Positions 18,097 to 26,133 of a stretch of 55,944 nt of DNA are shown here, in pieces (position 1 is the first letter of the stretch; the number at the start of each line of letters is the position of its first letter). This DNA comes from Rhodospirillaceae bacterium (GTDB taxonomy: Bacteria; Pseudomonadota; Alphaproteobacteria; Bin65): assembly GCA_026709535.1 (NCBI GenBank), contig JAPOST010000017.1, positions 1 to 55,944 of the forward strand, read 5' to 3'. The notes under the pieces were generated by a model. That model searched no databases. It was not told where the DNA came from and saw only the letters and a list, made by a program, of their open reading frames with translations. The translations under genes and the position numbers were made by a program.

Positions 18097-18532
18097 TTTC
18101 TCTACTCTTCTGAAAATTTAAGAGTTGCACGGATGTACGAATTTCATATTTTATAAACGGTGTTGACAAGAGGAACATGATTCCCGGGGAGTTGAGGGAC
18201 AGCGACGACCTGCCGATGTCGTTGGTTGCGCGATCACCGTCGTCGACATCGCCACAGGTGAGATCAAGGAGGAAAAGGCTCGCGCCTTCCGGCCAAACAA
18301 AAGTGGTAAACCGAGTGCCTGCGATTGCTCTTTTTATCATTGCGGCGGCATGCATTCTTGTCTTCGCCGGGGCGGTAACGTGCTGGACTGAAATTCCGCT
18401 GTTGAGCCGGGGCGTTTGTTTCCTGCCAGGAACAGTATTTGGGGGATTTCTGGGCTCGCTATTGTGAGCGGCTATCGCAAGTCTGGACGGGCGGCGCGAC
18501 AACGCAGCGAAAGCGAGAGGGGAGTAGAGCCA
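18097..18532. other. AT-richer spacer with a coding remnant
   Basis: The first 80 bases are AT-rich and could hold a promoter. Between about 18180 and 18368 a plus-strand frame without a start reads RPADVVGCAITVVDIATGEI and onward, close in style to small alphaproteobacterial proteins with an IVDIATGE signature; it lacks their usual C-terminus, so I regard it as a remnant. An overlapping frame at 18177-18467 encodes two hydrophobic stretches (AIALFIIAAACILVFAGAV) and might be a small membrane protein, but nothing supports a choice. Confidence 0.35.
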
Positions 18533-18862
18533 ATGGTAAAAATTGTCGGTGTTGAGGCTATGATCCAATGGACCGCCGCCAAAAGCGAGCACTGCGAGAG
18601 ATGGGTCGCTGAGTGCAGCGAACTTGAAATATCAATTGAGGGTGATACGCTGGACGAGGTTTATAGCCTGATCCCGGAAGCAAGCCATGCCTTGCTCGTC
18701 GATTTGTTTGCAGATGATGAGCTGGATGCGTTCTTGAAGCAGAGAGGCTGGGAAGCGATCGGAATCCCAGCCGATCAGGGCGGTGACGATATTGAGTTTT
18801 CCGTCCCTTGGAATCTTGTTGCACAAGGAGCAGTTGGTGGTCCCCGACGAAGCGCTCATTAA
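18533..18862 (+). CDS. HicB-like antitoxin
   Basis: A 109-residue protein with the partial RNase H-like pattern of HicB antitoxins: RWVAECSELEISIEGDTLDE (about 22-42) then an I-P-E-A helix and DELDAFLKQRGW. The tail IEFSVPWNLVAQGA resembles the end of many HicB-like proteins. No DNA-binding HTH or ribbon-helix-helix domain is visible after it. ATG 18533 has GAGAGGGGAG upstream. The next gene overlaps its 3' end in a different frame, as expected for an antitoxin-toxin pair. Base composition is lower in GC than the flanking operons, in line with acquisition. Confidence 0.65.
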   Translation: MVKIVGVEAMIQWTAAKSEHCERWVAECSELEISIEGDTLDEVYSLIPEASHALLVDLFADDELDAFLKQRGWEAIGIPADQGGDDIEFSVPWNLVAQGAVGGPRRSAH

Positions 18863-19061
18863 CATACTCCGCCGCAAGCTGAATTACACATACAAGAGCC
18901 AAACCCAAAGAACCCGCATATACAAAAAGAAGGGCGGTATGCACCGCGCCATCATCAAACGAAACGCTGCGCACTCTCCAGAGTACGCACGCTCAATCCT
19001 TCGTCAGGCTGGTATGAATGAAGAGGAGATCAAGCTTTTCCTGGCTTCTGTCAACAATTGA
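18837..19061 (+). CDS. HicA-like toxin candidate
   Basis: A small basic protein of about 74 residues, starting at GTG 18837 or TTG 18834 behind AAGGAG and overlapping the HicB-like gene by 26 bases. The C-terminal half (HSPEYARSILRQAGMNEEEI) has the R-x-I-L-R-Q-A-G pattern seen at the end of HicA mRNA interferases. The expected catalytic histidine region is divergent (GGMHRAIIKRN). Identification rests on the pairing and this tail, so the alternative is an unrelated small basic protein. The gene order, antitoxin first, is the reverse of the classic hicAB. Confidence 0.45.
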   Translation: MVPDEALINILRRKLNYTYKSQTQRTRIYKKKGGMHRAIIKRNAAHSPEYARSILRQAGMNEEEIKLFLASVNN

Positions 19062-19107
19062 AATGAAAAAATGCTTGACAAATAGCTTGCACATCTCTTC
19101 GAGGGTG

Positions 19108-19998
19108 TGAACAAGCTATCCACACAGAAGCGCGCAAAGATACTCGAAATGCCGGTTAAGGCACCGGTGTCTCAATCAACACGGTCACGAAGTTGATGAT
19201 CACTGCCAGCGAGGCATGCGCTTCCTATCATGGTCAGGCCGTCCGGAACGTCAATGCCAGCAAGGTCCAGTGCGACGAAACCCGGGCTTTCTGCTATGCC
19301 AAGGAAAAGAACGTGAAGCGCGGCAGGGCTACTCCGAAAGGCACTGATGGTGGTGGACCCGGACGGTACATGAGGCGAACGGCAAGTTGATCCTGTCCTG
19401 GGAAGTTGGCGACCGCTCCGGCGCAACCGCTCTTGAGTTCATGGACGATCTGCGGTCACGGCTGGCAAACCGGGTTCAGCTTACCACTGATGGTCACAAG
19501 GCTTATCTGGAAGCCGTTGAGGAAGCCTTTGATGACGATGTGGACTATGCCCAGCTTGTGAAGCTGTACGGCGACGCTCCCGAAGGACAACGCCGCTACA
19601 GCCCTGCTGTCTGCACTGGAACACGCAAACGCCGCGTGACCGGCAATCCTGATCGCTCCGAGGTCAGTACATCCCATGTCGAGAGGCATAACCTGACGAT
19701 GCGTATGGGAATGCGCAGGTTTACGCGCTTGACCAATGCGTTCTCAAAAAAGGTCGAAAATCACTTGCACATGCTGTCGCTGTATTTCGTACACTACAAT
19801 TTCGTCCGGGTTCACAAGACGCTGCGTTGCACGCCCGCAATGGCGTCTGGCGTCAGCGAGACCTTGCGGGACATGGAATGGATCGTCAGCCTGGTCGATG
19901 CTCACACTCCGGTTCCGCAACGACCCGGCCCAAAGACTGGAACCCGCGCCCGGCCCGAAAGTCGAGCTGAGGCACTACCCTCCCTCCGTAACGATTGA
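19108..19998 (+). pseudogene. Decayed IS1-family transposase
   Basis: Pieces of one single-ORF IS1-family transposase appear in order but in different frames: NKLSTQKRAKILEM from GTG 19108; SINTVTKLMITASEACASYH and VQCDETRAFCYAKEKNVKRG around 19173-19320; then KLILSWEVGDRSGATALEFM to the end, including TTDGHKAYLE, STSHVERHNLTMRMGMRRFT and HYNFVRVHKTLR. Part of the N-terminal region is deleted and there are at least two frameshifts, so it is inactive. GAGGCACTACC at 19969-19979 may be the right inverted terminal repeat; I found no matching left end. The last coding residues run past that end toward the SDR gene. Confidence 0.85.
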
Positions 19999-20011
19999 CC
20001 AGGCCGAGTCC

Positions 20012-20776
20012 ATGGAATCGCTGTCTCTGGAGGGTCGCATCGCCCTAGTGACGGGTGCCGGGTCCGGCATGGGAGCGGCGCATGCCGCAATCCTGGCGGA
20101 ACGCGGCGCGCACGTGATCGTGCAGGATGTCGAGAAGGACAGCCGGGCAGAACGCAGTGTTGCCCATATTCGCGCCGCGGGTGGAAGAGCTGAAGCCATG
20201 CAGGCAGACGTGTCCGATGCGCCGCGTCTGTCCGCGCAGATTGCTGACGCCATCGGGCGCCACGGAGTCATTGACATCCTCGTCAACAATGCCGGGATCA
20301 GCGGGCTTCAGATGCCATTTCTTGAAATCAACGAAGCGTTTTTTGACCGCATGTTCGCCGTTCACGTCAAAGGGGCGTTCTTCACCAGCCAGGCCGTGAT
20401 TCCGGCGATGCGGGCCAGGGGCTACGGCAAGATCATCAACATCGCGTCCAACTTCGCCATGCATGGCGGCAGCGGCATGGCGCACTACACGTCGGCAAAG
20501 GGCGCCTTGCTGGGGTTGACCAAAGCCCTGGCGAAGGAATTCGGGCCTGACGGCGTTCGGATCAACGCCGTGGCGCCGGGTCTGGTGCGCACCCCGATGA
20601 CCGAGAGGCTTGGTGACGAAGGGTTCGAGACCTTTGCCGGGAACGTCCCGCTGCGGAGGCTGGCGCGGCCGCGGGACGTAGCGGAAACGGTCGCTTTCCT
20701 GGCGGCACCGGCGTCCGACATGATCACCGGCCAGACCGTCGCGCCCAGTGGCGGCGATCCGATCGTGGGGATCTGA
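20012..20776 (+). CDS. Short-chain dehydrogenase/reductase (FabG-like)
   Basis: A 254-residue classical SDR. The cofactor motif TGAGSGMG is near residue 14, NNAGISG near 92, a serine in IINIASNFAMHG near 145 and the catalytic YTSAK near 158; the end (ASDMITGQTVAPSGG) is typical. The open frame reaches back to 19736 through transposase sequence, but MESLSLEGRIALVTG at ATG 20012 is the real start. It begins only 32 bases after the presumed IS end, so its original promoter may have been replaced. Substrate unknown. Confidence 0.88.
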   Translation: MESLSLEGRIALVTGAGSGMGAAHAAILAERGAHVIVQDVEKDSRAERSVAHIRAAGGRAEAMQADVSDAPRLSAQIADAIGRHGVIDILVNNAGISGLQMPFLEINEAFFDRMFAVHVKGAFFTSQAVIPAMRARGYGKIINIASNFAMHGGSGMAHYTSAKGALLGLTKALAKEFGPDGVRINAVAPGLVRTPMTERLGDEGFETFAGNVPLRRLARPRDVAETVAFLAAPASDMITGQTVAPSGGDPIVGI

Positions 20777-20789
20777 TCTGCGTCTGGGT

Positions 20790-21407
20790 TCAGTTCTTTA
20801 TCACCAGTGTGTCGGCTTCCAATACGCTTTGGTCGTGCGTCCAACCCGTACGGAGCAAGATTGCCCCGAGCAGATTCAAGCAGTTTTCAGGACAAATCTT
20901 TTGATGTCTTGTTAGATCACTAGACGCGCATTGAGCTCTTTTTTCAAATGCTTTGGCGGCGATCATTGCATCGTCTTCGTGACTCCCTCCTTTGTTACCT
21001 GCCGAAACAAATGCTTCCCACAGAAACAAAGCATTCGGTTCAGTAGGCGGGGATACGTAATCCAGAGAAGCCAGTGCATTAGGTGCGTCCCGGCGTATCC
21101 TTTTCATCACATAGGAAATTACCGCCAAGCCAGTGGTTAATACTGTGGTTCCCGCTGCCGCACTCCATGCCCTTTGGCCTTCTCCTTTTCGCGCATTTGT
21201 GAGTTTCGTCACGTCATCTCTCATCGGCACCCAGACCGGCGCTTCAAAGCCCAAAGCAACCGGACCTTCGGGTAGATGAGAGGTCACCAGTTCGATCAGC
21301 TCTTCAATATCTTTGCCGGTTTTCTGGGATGGAAGAGCAGCCCATCCCAAATTCTCCTTCTTGGGTGAACCGATGTCAATTGCTGCAATGAGTGTTGGTT
21401 TGAACAA
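20790..21407 (-). CDS. DUF429-like predicted nuclease-fold protein
   Basis: A protein of about 205 residues with traits of the DUF429 group (RNase H-like fold): an early acidic strand IAAIDIGSPKKENLGWA, a second acidic site VALGFEAPVWVP, GEGQRAWSAAAG, and a late HEDDAMIAAKAFE carrying acidic residues. Function unknown. Start is uncertain: ATG 21455 sits inside the livK terminator hairpin and the T-run falls in its first codons, so I prefer TTG 21407, just before the conserved domain. GC content is lower than in the neighbours, which suggests acquisition. It shares a strand with livK but is separated from it by the terminator. Confidence 0.55.
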   Translation of the reverse strand: MFKPTLIAAIDIGSPKKENLGWAALPSQKTGKDIEELIELVTSHLPEGPVALGFEAPVWVPMRDDVTKLTNARKGEGQRAWSAAAGTTVLTTGLAVISYVMKRIRRDAPNALASLDYVSPPTEPNALFLWEAFVSAGNKGGSHEDDAMIAAKAFEKRAQCASSDLTRHQKICPENCLNLLGAILLRTGWTHDQSVLEADTLVIKN

Positions 21408-21418
21408 TCTGCAGATTT

Positions 21419-21457
21419 CCAAAAAAGAAGCATGGCGGACGCTCCTGCCCGCCATGC
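21419..21457 (-). terminator. Strong rho-independent terminator of the livHMGFK operon
   Basis: Read on the minus strand, GCATGGCGG pairs perfectly with CCGCCATGC (9 bp, 10-base loop) and is followed by TTCTTTTTT. It begins 25 bases after the livK stop and should end transcription of the whole operon. The plus strand has a weaker tail (CAATTTTAGG). Confidence 0.85.
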
Positions 21458-21481
21458 CAATTTTAGGATGCTAGCCCAGCA

Positions 21482-22678
21482 CTACTTCTTGCAGGGAAGC
21501 GACTTGTGGGTGTCGAGCAGTTTCCACTCAGCGTTTTCCATTGTCAGGACGTAGCCGGGGAGTTGGGCATCGCCCGTCTTCTCGAAGCAGACGTCGCCGA
21601 TCACGCCACTGAACTTCACGGCGTACAGCGCGTCGCGGATCGCCGTGCGCTCGGCCTTCAAGGCGTCTTTCGCGCCGGTAACCTTCAACTGGCGCATGAC
21701 CTGAGCGAGAAGATGAACGGTGTCATACGCCGAGGCATCGACGTGGTGCGGGAAAGGTTTCTCGATGCCGCGCTTCCGATTCTCTTCAACAAACTTGCGC
21801 GCGAACTCGGCCGATTTCTTGTCCCGCTTGTACCAGTAGTAGGTGACGAACACGCATCCGTCACAGGCCTTGCCCATGCCCTTGATGATTTCCGGGTCGG
21901 CCCAGATCTGCGAGCCAATCAGCGGCGTGTTCAGGCCTTGACGGCGCAGTTCCTTCACGAAACGGATGGCGACAGGGGTGATGCCGGCGAAACCGATGAA
22001 ATCGAGCTTCATGCCTTTCAGCTTCGACACTTGCGGCGCCAGATCGAACGCTTCCGTCGCGAAGCCGATCGGCGCGCCGCCCATCTTCACGCCAGCCTTC
22101 TTCAGCACAGGGGCCATGATTCTGGTACCTACGACCTTGGACACGACATCATCCGTCCCGTACAGGATCGCCGTATTTTGCTTCAGTCGGCCCAGTTTCT
22201 TGAGCGAGTCGACAACGCGGTTGAACTGCAGGAATTCGGATTCCGTGTATCGAAAGGCGTAGGAGAACCGATCGGCCAGCTTCGGTGCCGAGGACGCATT
22301 GGGGATCTGGACGATGCCTTCGCGCTCGCCCGCCGGAAACGCGATGCGGGCTTCTGCGGAAGCGAAGGGACCGACGACCGCGAGCGCGCCGTCATCCCGC
22401 GCAAACTTGCGAACCGCGACCACGGCTTGCTTCGGATTTCCCGCAGTGTCGAACTTCACCACACGAAGCTTCTTGCCATGGATGCCGCCGGCCGCGTTGA
22501 TTTCCTTTTCCGCGATATCGACAGCTGTTTCCGTCGTCTTGGCAATCGAGGCATAGCGGCCAGTCTTGCCGAAGCTGAGACCGATCACGATGTCCTGGGC
22601 CGAAACTGGTGCAGCCGGCAGGCCCAGGGTTGCGGCGCCAATGGCCGCGGCCGACCAGACCAGTGTTTTCTTGACCAT
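21482..22678 (-). CDS. livK: Liv-type ABC transporter substrate-binding protein
   Basis: A 398-residue Peripla_BP_6 binding protein. Signal peptide MVKKTLVWSAAAIGAATLGL with cleavage after PVSA-QD near residue 28. The mature start DIVIGLSFGKTGRYASIAKT is typical of the family. A cysteine pair appears in CDGCVFVTYYW. ATG 22678 follows AGGAGGGAG. It is the last gene of the minus-strand operon, 77 bases behind livF, and is followed by the terminator. Being placed last, it may have its own promoter in that gap. Ligand unknown; aromatic or heterocyclic acids are possible given the neighbours. Confidence 0.88.
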   Translation of the reverse strand: MVKKTLVWSAAAIGAATLGLPAAPVSAQDIVIGLSFGKTGRYASIAKTTETAVDIAEKEINAAGGIHGKKLRVVKFDTAGNPKQAVVAVRKFARDDGALAVVGPFASAEARIAFPAGEREGIVQIPNASSAPKLADRFSYAFRYTESEFLQFNRVVDSLKKLGRLKQNTAILYGTDDVVSKVVGTRIMAPVLKKAGVKMGGAPIGFATEAFDLAPQVSKLKGMKLDFIGFAGITPVAIRFVKELRRQGLNTPLIGSQIWADPEIIKGMGKACDGCVFVTYYWYKRDKKSAEFARKFVEENRKRGIEKPFPHHVDASAYDTVHLLAQVMRQLKVTGAKDALKAERTAIRDALYAVKFSGVIGDVCFEKTGDAQLPGYVLTMENAEWKLLDTHKSLPCKK

Positions 22679-22755
22679 AGTACTCCCTCCTTTGTTTCCT
22701 CCGCAGCTGTCGGGCTGCGGAAGGTGGTTTGGCGCCGCCGGGGCGACGCGCATCG

Positions 22756-23463
22756 CTAGCCGCCGCCAAGATAGGCGGCTTCCAGTTTCTGTTCCTCGTT
22801 GACCAGGTCCTCCGGCGTTCCGGATATGACAGCAGCGCCCAGTTCCAGCACGTAGCCCCGATGGGCCGCCTGCAAGGCCATATGCGTGTTTTGCTCGACA
22901 AGCAGAATCGACAGGCCATCCCTGTTCAGCGCCTTGATCAAATCGAACAGTTCGATGACCAGCAAGGGACTCAGCCCCAGCGATGGCTCGTCCAGCATCA
23001 GTAATTTGGGTTTCGAGAGCAGGGCGCGGCTGATGGCCAGCATCTGTTGTTCGCCGCCCGACAAGACCGACGCCGACATGTCGCGCCGAGCGGCCAGATT
23101 GGGAAACCGATCGTAAATTTCTTCAATCTCGGCATCCACCGGGTCGGATCGGCTGTAGGCTCCCATCTGCAGGTTTTCGTGAACCGTCAAGCTGACAAAG
23201 ATCTGCCGGCCTTCCGGGACCAGCGTCAGACCGCCACGCACCCGGCGCGGCGCGGACCAACCGGTGACATCGGCGCCGTCAAACCGGATCCGGCCCGCGG
23301 CGAGCCTGACAATACCCTGCAACGCTTTCAGAAGCGAAGTCTTGCCGGCCCCGTTGGCGCCCAGAACCGTCACGATTTCTCCCGAATCCAGCGTGAGATC
23401 CATCCCCCGCACCGCACGTGTGCGGCCGTAGCGGACATCCAGTCCGGCAACCTCAAGCAGCAT
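22756..23463 (-). CDS. livF: Branched-chain amino acid type ABC ATPase LivF
   Basis: A 235-residue ABC ATPase with Walker A GANGAGKTS near 35, signature LSGGEQQMLAISRAL near 133, Walker B KLLMLDEPSLGLSPL near 153 and the H-loop region LLVEQNTHMAL. LTLVPEGRQIFVSLTVHENL marks the LivF type. ATG 23463 overlaps the livG end by 11 bases. Confidence 0.9.
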   Translation of the reverse strand: MLLEVAGLDVRYGRTRAVRGMDLTLDSGEIVTVLGANGAGKTSLLKALQGIVRLAAGRIRFDGADVTGWSAPRRVRGGLTLVPEGRQIFVSLTVHENLQMGAYSRSDPVDAEIEEIYDRFPNLAARRDMSASVLSGGEQQMLAISRALLSKPKLLMLDEPSLGLSPLLVIELFDLIKALNRDGLSILLVEQNTHMALQAAHRGYVLELGAAVISGTPEDLVNEEQKLEAAYLGGG

Positions 23464-24235
23464 GGCCGGCTTCCCCCATGCTCTGGTTGCTGCCCAGATA
23501 GGCTTCGCGTACCGCTGGGTCGGCGTTCACTTCCGCCGGTGTCCCCTCGAAGATCTTCCGGCCGAAGTTCAGGACCACCACGCGCTCGCACAGGGTCCGG
23601 ACAAAATGCATGTCGTGCTCGACGACGAGCAAGGTCACGCCACGTTCGGATACCTCGCGCAACAGTTTCTGCAATTCCCCGGTCTCCTGATGGTTCAGAC
23701 CGGCAGCAGGTTCGTCCAGCAACAACAGCTTGGGTTTCGCCATCAGGGCTCGAACAACCTCGATACGTTTCTGGATGCCATAAGGCAGATCGGCGACAAC
23801 CTGTCCCGGATACTCTTCCAGCCGTGCCTTGGCCAGCGCTTCGCGCGCCTGTTCTGCCCACTTGTTGATGCGCGCGAACCCTAGGGGAAACAGTTGCGCT
23901 CTGATCGAGCGGGCTTGGGCATGCTGGCCCAGCATGACGTTTTCGAGGGTGCTGAGATGCGGCATCAGCCGAATATTCTGAAAGCTGCGTGACACGCCTG
24001 CTGCCACGCGATCCCTGGCCGGGATGCGGGTGATGTCGCGACCGTCCAGTTCGATGGCGCCGTGATCGATCGGATAAACGCCCGTCATCAGGTTGAAGAC
24101 CGTCGTTTTGCCGGCGCCGTTGGGGCCAATCAGCGCTGTACGGCTGCCGCGAGTGACGTCGAACGATACGTTGTCGACAACCTTCAAGCCGCCGAAGCTC
24201 TTGTCGAGTCGCGAGACACGCAGCACGACATCCAT
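23453..24235 (-). CDS. livG: Branched-chain amino acid type ABC ATPase LivG
   Basis: A 260-residue ABC ATPase: Walker A GPNGAGKTT near 37, an LivG-type divergent signature (LPYGIQKRIEVVRAL), Walker B KLLLLDEPAAGLNHQE and H-loop LLVVEHDMHFV. VAAGVSRSFQNIRLMPHLST is typical of LivG. ATG 24235 is preferred over GTG 24241, because GGAG lies nine bases before the ATG but only three before the GTG. Confidence 0.9.
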   Translation of the reverse strand: MDVVLRVSRLDKSFGGLKVVDNVSFDVTRGSRTALIGPNGAGKTTVFNLMTGVYPIDHGAIELDGRDITRIPARDRVAAGVSRSFQNIRLMPHLSTLENVMLGQHAQARSIRAQLFPLGFARINKWAEQAREALAKARLEEYPGQVVADLPYGIQKRIEVVRALMAKPKLLLLDEPAAGLNHQETGELQKLLREVSERGVTLLVVEHDMHFVRTLCERVVVLNFGRKIFEGTPAEVNADPAVREAYLGSNQSMGEAGHAA

Positions 24236-24240
24236 CGTCA

Positions 24241-25137
24241 CTACTCCGCTGCGGCCGGCGAAGCGGGCTGTCGGCGACGGCCGCCGGTGATCCGCTCAAG
24301 CAAGGTGCGGGTGACTACGCCCTCCGGCCGGATCACCATCATGATGACGATGATGAGGCCGAAGGCGACGAACCGGCCGTCTTCCAGCCATTTCTCGCCG
24401 GTTTCGCGACCCAGATAGCGAAAGAGTTCGGGAACGAAGGTGAAGAACAAGGCGCCGACCACGGGCCCCCAGGCCGTCTGCGTCCCTCCCAACAGGACAT
24501 ACAACAGAATGTAGATGCTCAGCAGAATATTGAAGTTTTGCGCCTCGACATAGTTGAAGTGATGTCCGTAGAGCGCACCACCCAGACCCATCAATGCGCC
24601 GCCGGTCGCGAAGGCCCACACCCGTATCATCCGCACGTTGGCGCCGAACAAGGTGGCGACACTTTCATCGTCATGAATGGCACGCATGGCAAGACCGCAG
24701 CGCGTTGCCATCAGGTAATGGCAGAACAGCGCCACGAGCAGCGTGACAATGGCTAGGCCGTAGAAGGGCATATGCGCATCGACCGGCATGCCCTGGGCTG
24801 CGCCCAGAAACTCCAGGTTGATGATCAGGCCGGCCACGACCTCTGCAAACGCAAACGTTGCCAGCACCATGTAGACACCGCGGGTCCGCAGGATGGGAAA
24901 GGCGATCAGGAATGAGACGGCTGCCGTGAACAGCACGGCGATTGGAATGCTCATCCAGGCCGAAACGCCCAAGCCATCCAGTTCGCTGTTGACAAAGGCG
25001 CTGCAATAGGCGCCCAGCGTGATGAAGCCGGCTGCCCCAAGGTTGAGCTGGCCGGATGCCGCCGGCAGAAACACGCCATAGGCATAGATCGTGTTCAGGC
25101 ACAGGATAACGAGCAGACCCTCGAGTTCGCCGCTCAT
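24241..25137 (-). CDS. livM: Branched-chain amino acid type ABC permease LivM
   Basis: A 298-residue inner-membrane permease with about eight hydrophobic segments. Marks are LGAAGFITLGAYCSAFV near 32 and the coupling loop CGLAMRAIHDDESVATLFG. The C-terminal tail (ERITGGRRRQPASPAAAE) is short and basic. It begins 42 bases after livH, and its stop touches the livG start region. Confidence 0.88.
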   Translation of the reverse strand: MSGELEGLLVILCLNTIYAYGVFLPAASGQLNLGAAGFITLGAYCSAFVNSELDGLGVSAWMSIPIAVLFTAAVSFLIAFPILRTRGVYMVLATFAFAEVVAGLIINLEFLGAAQGMPVDAHMPFYGLAIVTLLVALFCHYLMATRCGLAMRAIHDDESVATLFGANVRMIRVWAFATGGALMGLGGALYGHHFNYVEAQNFNILLSIYILLYVLLGGTQTAWGPVVGALFFTFVPELFRYLGRETGEKWLEDGRFVAFGLIIVIMMVIRPEGVVTRTLLERITGGRRRQPASPAAAE

Positions 25138-25179
25138 TTCCTCAATGCTTTCGCAACGGCAGCACTCGGGAGGTGCGCA

Positions 25180-26124
25180 TCAGAATTTTCCCTTGCCGAT
25201 AGCCGTATGGCCGAACAGGCCGGTCGGTCGCATGACCAGGATCAGCAGCAGCATACCCCAAATCGGCACCTTGACGATGGAGGCGCCGAAGAAGTGGATC
25301 GAAAGCACTTCCAGCAGGCCGACGAACAGCCCGCCGACGATGGCGCCCCACACGTTGCCCAACCCGCCCAGAACCATGCCGGCGATGGCGACAGTCGCTA
25401 CCTTGTCGCCGATATACGCATCGACTGTTGTATAATTGATCGTGAACAGGATACCGGCGATGGCGCACAACAGTCCGGCAATGACATAAACAACCGGCAC
25501 GATCCGGCCGACATCGACGCCCATCAGAGTGGCAGTGTCCGGTCGCTCGGCGATACTGCGTACGGCGCGGCCGAGCCGCGTCTTCCTGAGCATCAGGCTC
25601 AGGCCAAACACAATGGCGAGCGACAAGGCCAGGCTGATCACCTGAGGGATACTGAACTGCACTGCTCCGAGATGGAAACTGGCGTTGCCGAACGGTGAAT
25701 CGATGGTCAGCGGATCCGAGCCCCAACGGCCGATCACCAGATGCTCGAAAGCGATCAGGAAACCCAGCGAACTGACCAGTGGCAGGGCATGTTCCGTTGC
25801 GTCACCGTATTTCGCCTTCATGTAGCGATATGTGAATCGTTCGATGACCAGTGACGCCAGCGACACCACGACCAGTGCGATGATTACTCCGGCAATCCAC
25901 TTGTTCGGCGCGCCCAGCACGTCATCCAACACGGCGTCGATATCGGCGCCGAACCCGCCGGCCATCGCCGCCCACATCATCACCGCTGCGACCATGAAAA
26001 GAGCCGGGATGGTGAAGTTCAGAAAATTCAGCATCCCGATGACGAGCGTGAAGGCCACCGCAACCATCACGTAGACACCCCCCAGCATCAGGCCATTGAC
26101 CACCTGCTGAAGGAGAACGTCCAT
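25180..26124 (-). CDS. livH: Branched-chain amino acid type ABC permease LivH
   Basis: A 314-residue inner-membrane permease. It carries MLNFLNFTIPALFMVAAVMM, a divergent form of the usual NLAHG region, and the coupling loop TRLGRAVRSIAERPDTATLM. An insert rich in Gly/Asp (GGFGADIDAVLDDVLGAPNK, about 58-78) makes it longer than the other LivH in this window. ATG 26124 or GTG 26127 could start it. It lies nine bases after the deacetylase stop, so the two are one operon. Confidence 0.88.
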   Translation of the reverse strand: MDVLLQQVVNGLMLGGVYVMVAVAFTLVIGMLNFLNFTIPALFMVAAVMMWAAMAGGFGADIDAVLDDVLGAPNKWIAGVIIALVVVSLASLVIERFTYRYMKAKYGDATEHALPLVSSLGFLIAFEHLVIGRWGSDPLTIDSPFGNASFHLGAVQFSIPQVISLALSLAIVFGLSLMLRKTRLGRAVRSIAERPDTATLMGVDVGRIVPVVYVIAGLLCAIAGILFTINYTTVDAYIGDKVATVAIAGMVLGGLGNVWGAIVGGLFVGLLEVLSIHFFGASIVKVPIWGMLLLILVMRPTGLFGHTAIGKGKF

Positions 26125-26133
26125 CACCGCGGC

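Noticed and set aside
19736-20011. Apparent N-terminal extension of the SDR at 20012
   Set aside because: These codons come from the IS1-family transposase in another frame; the SDR Rossmann start is at 20012.
21506-22759. 417-residue open frame on the plus strand
   Set aside because: Antisense shadow of livK, caused by high GC codon bias; no recognisable motif.
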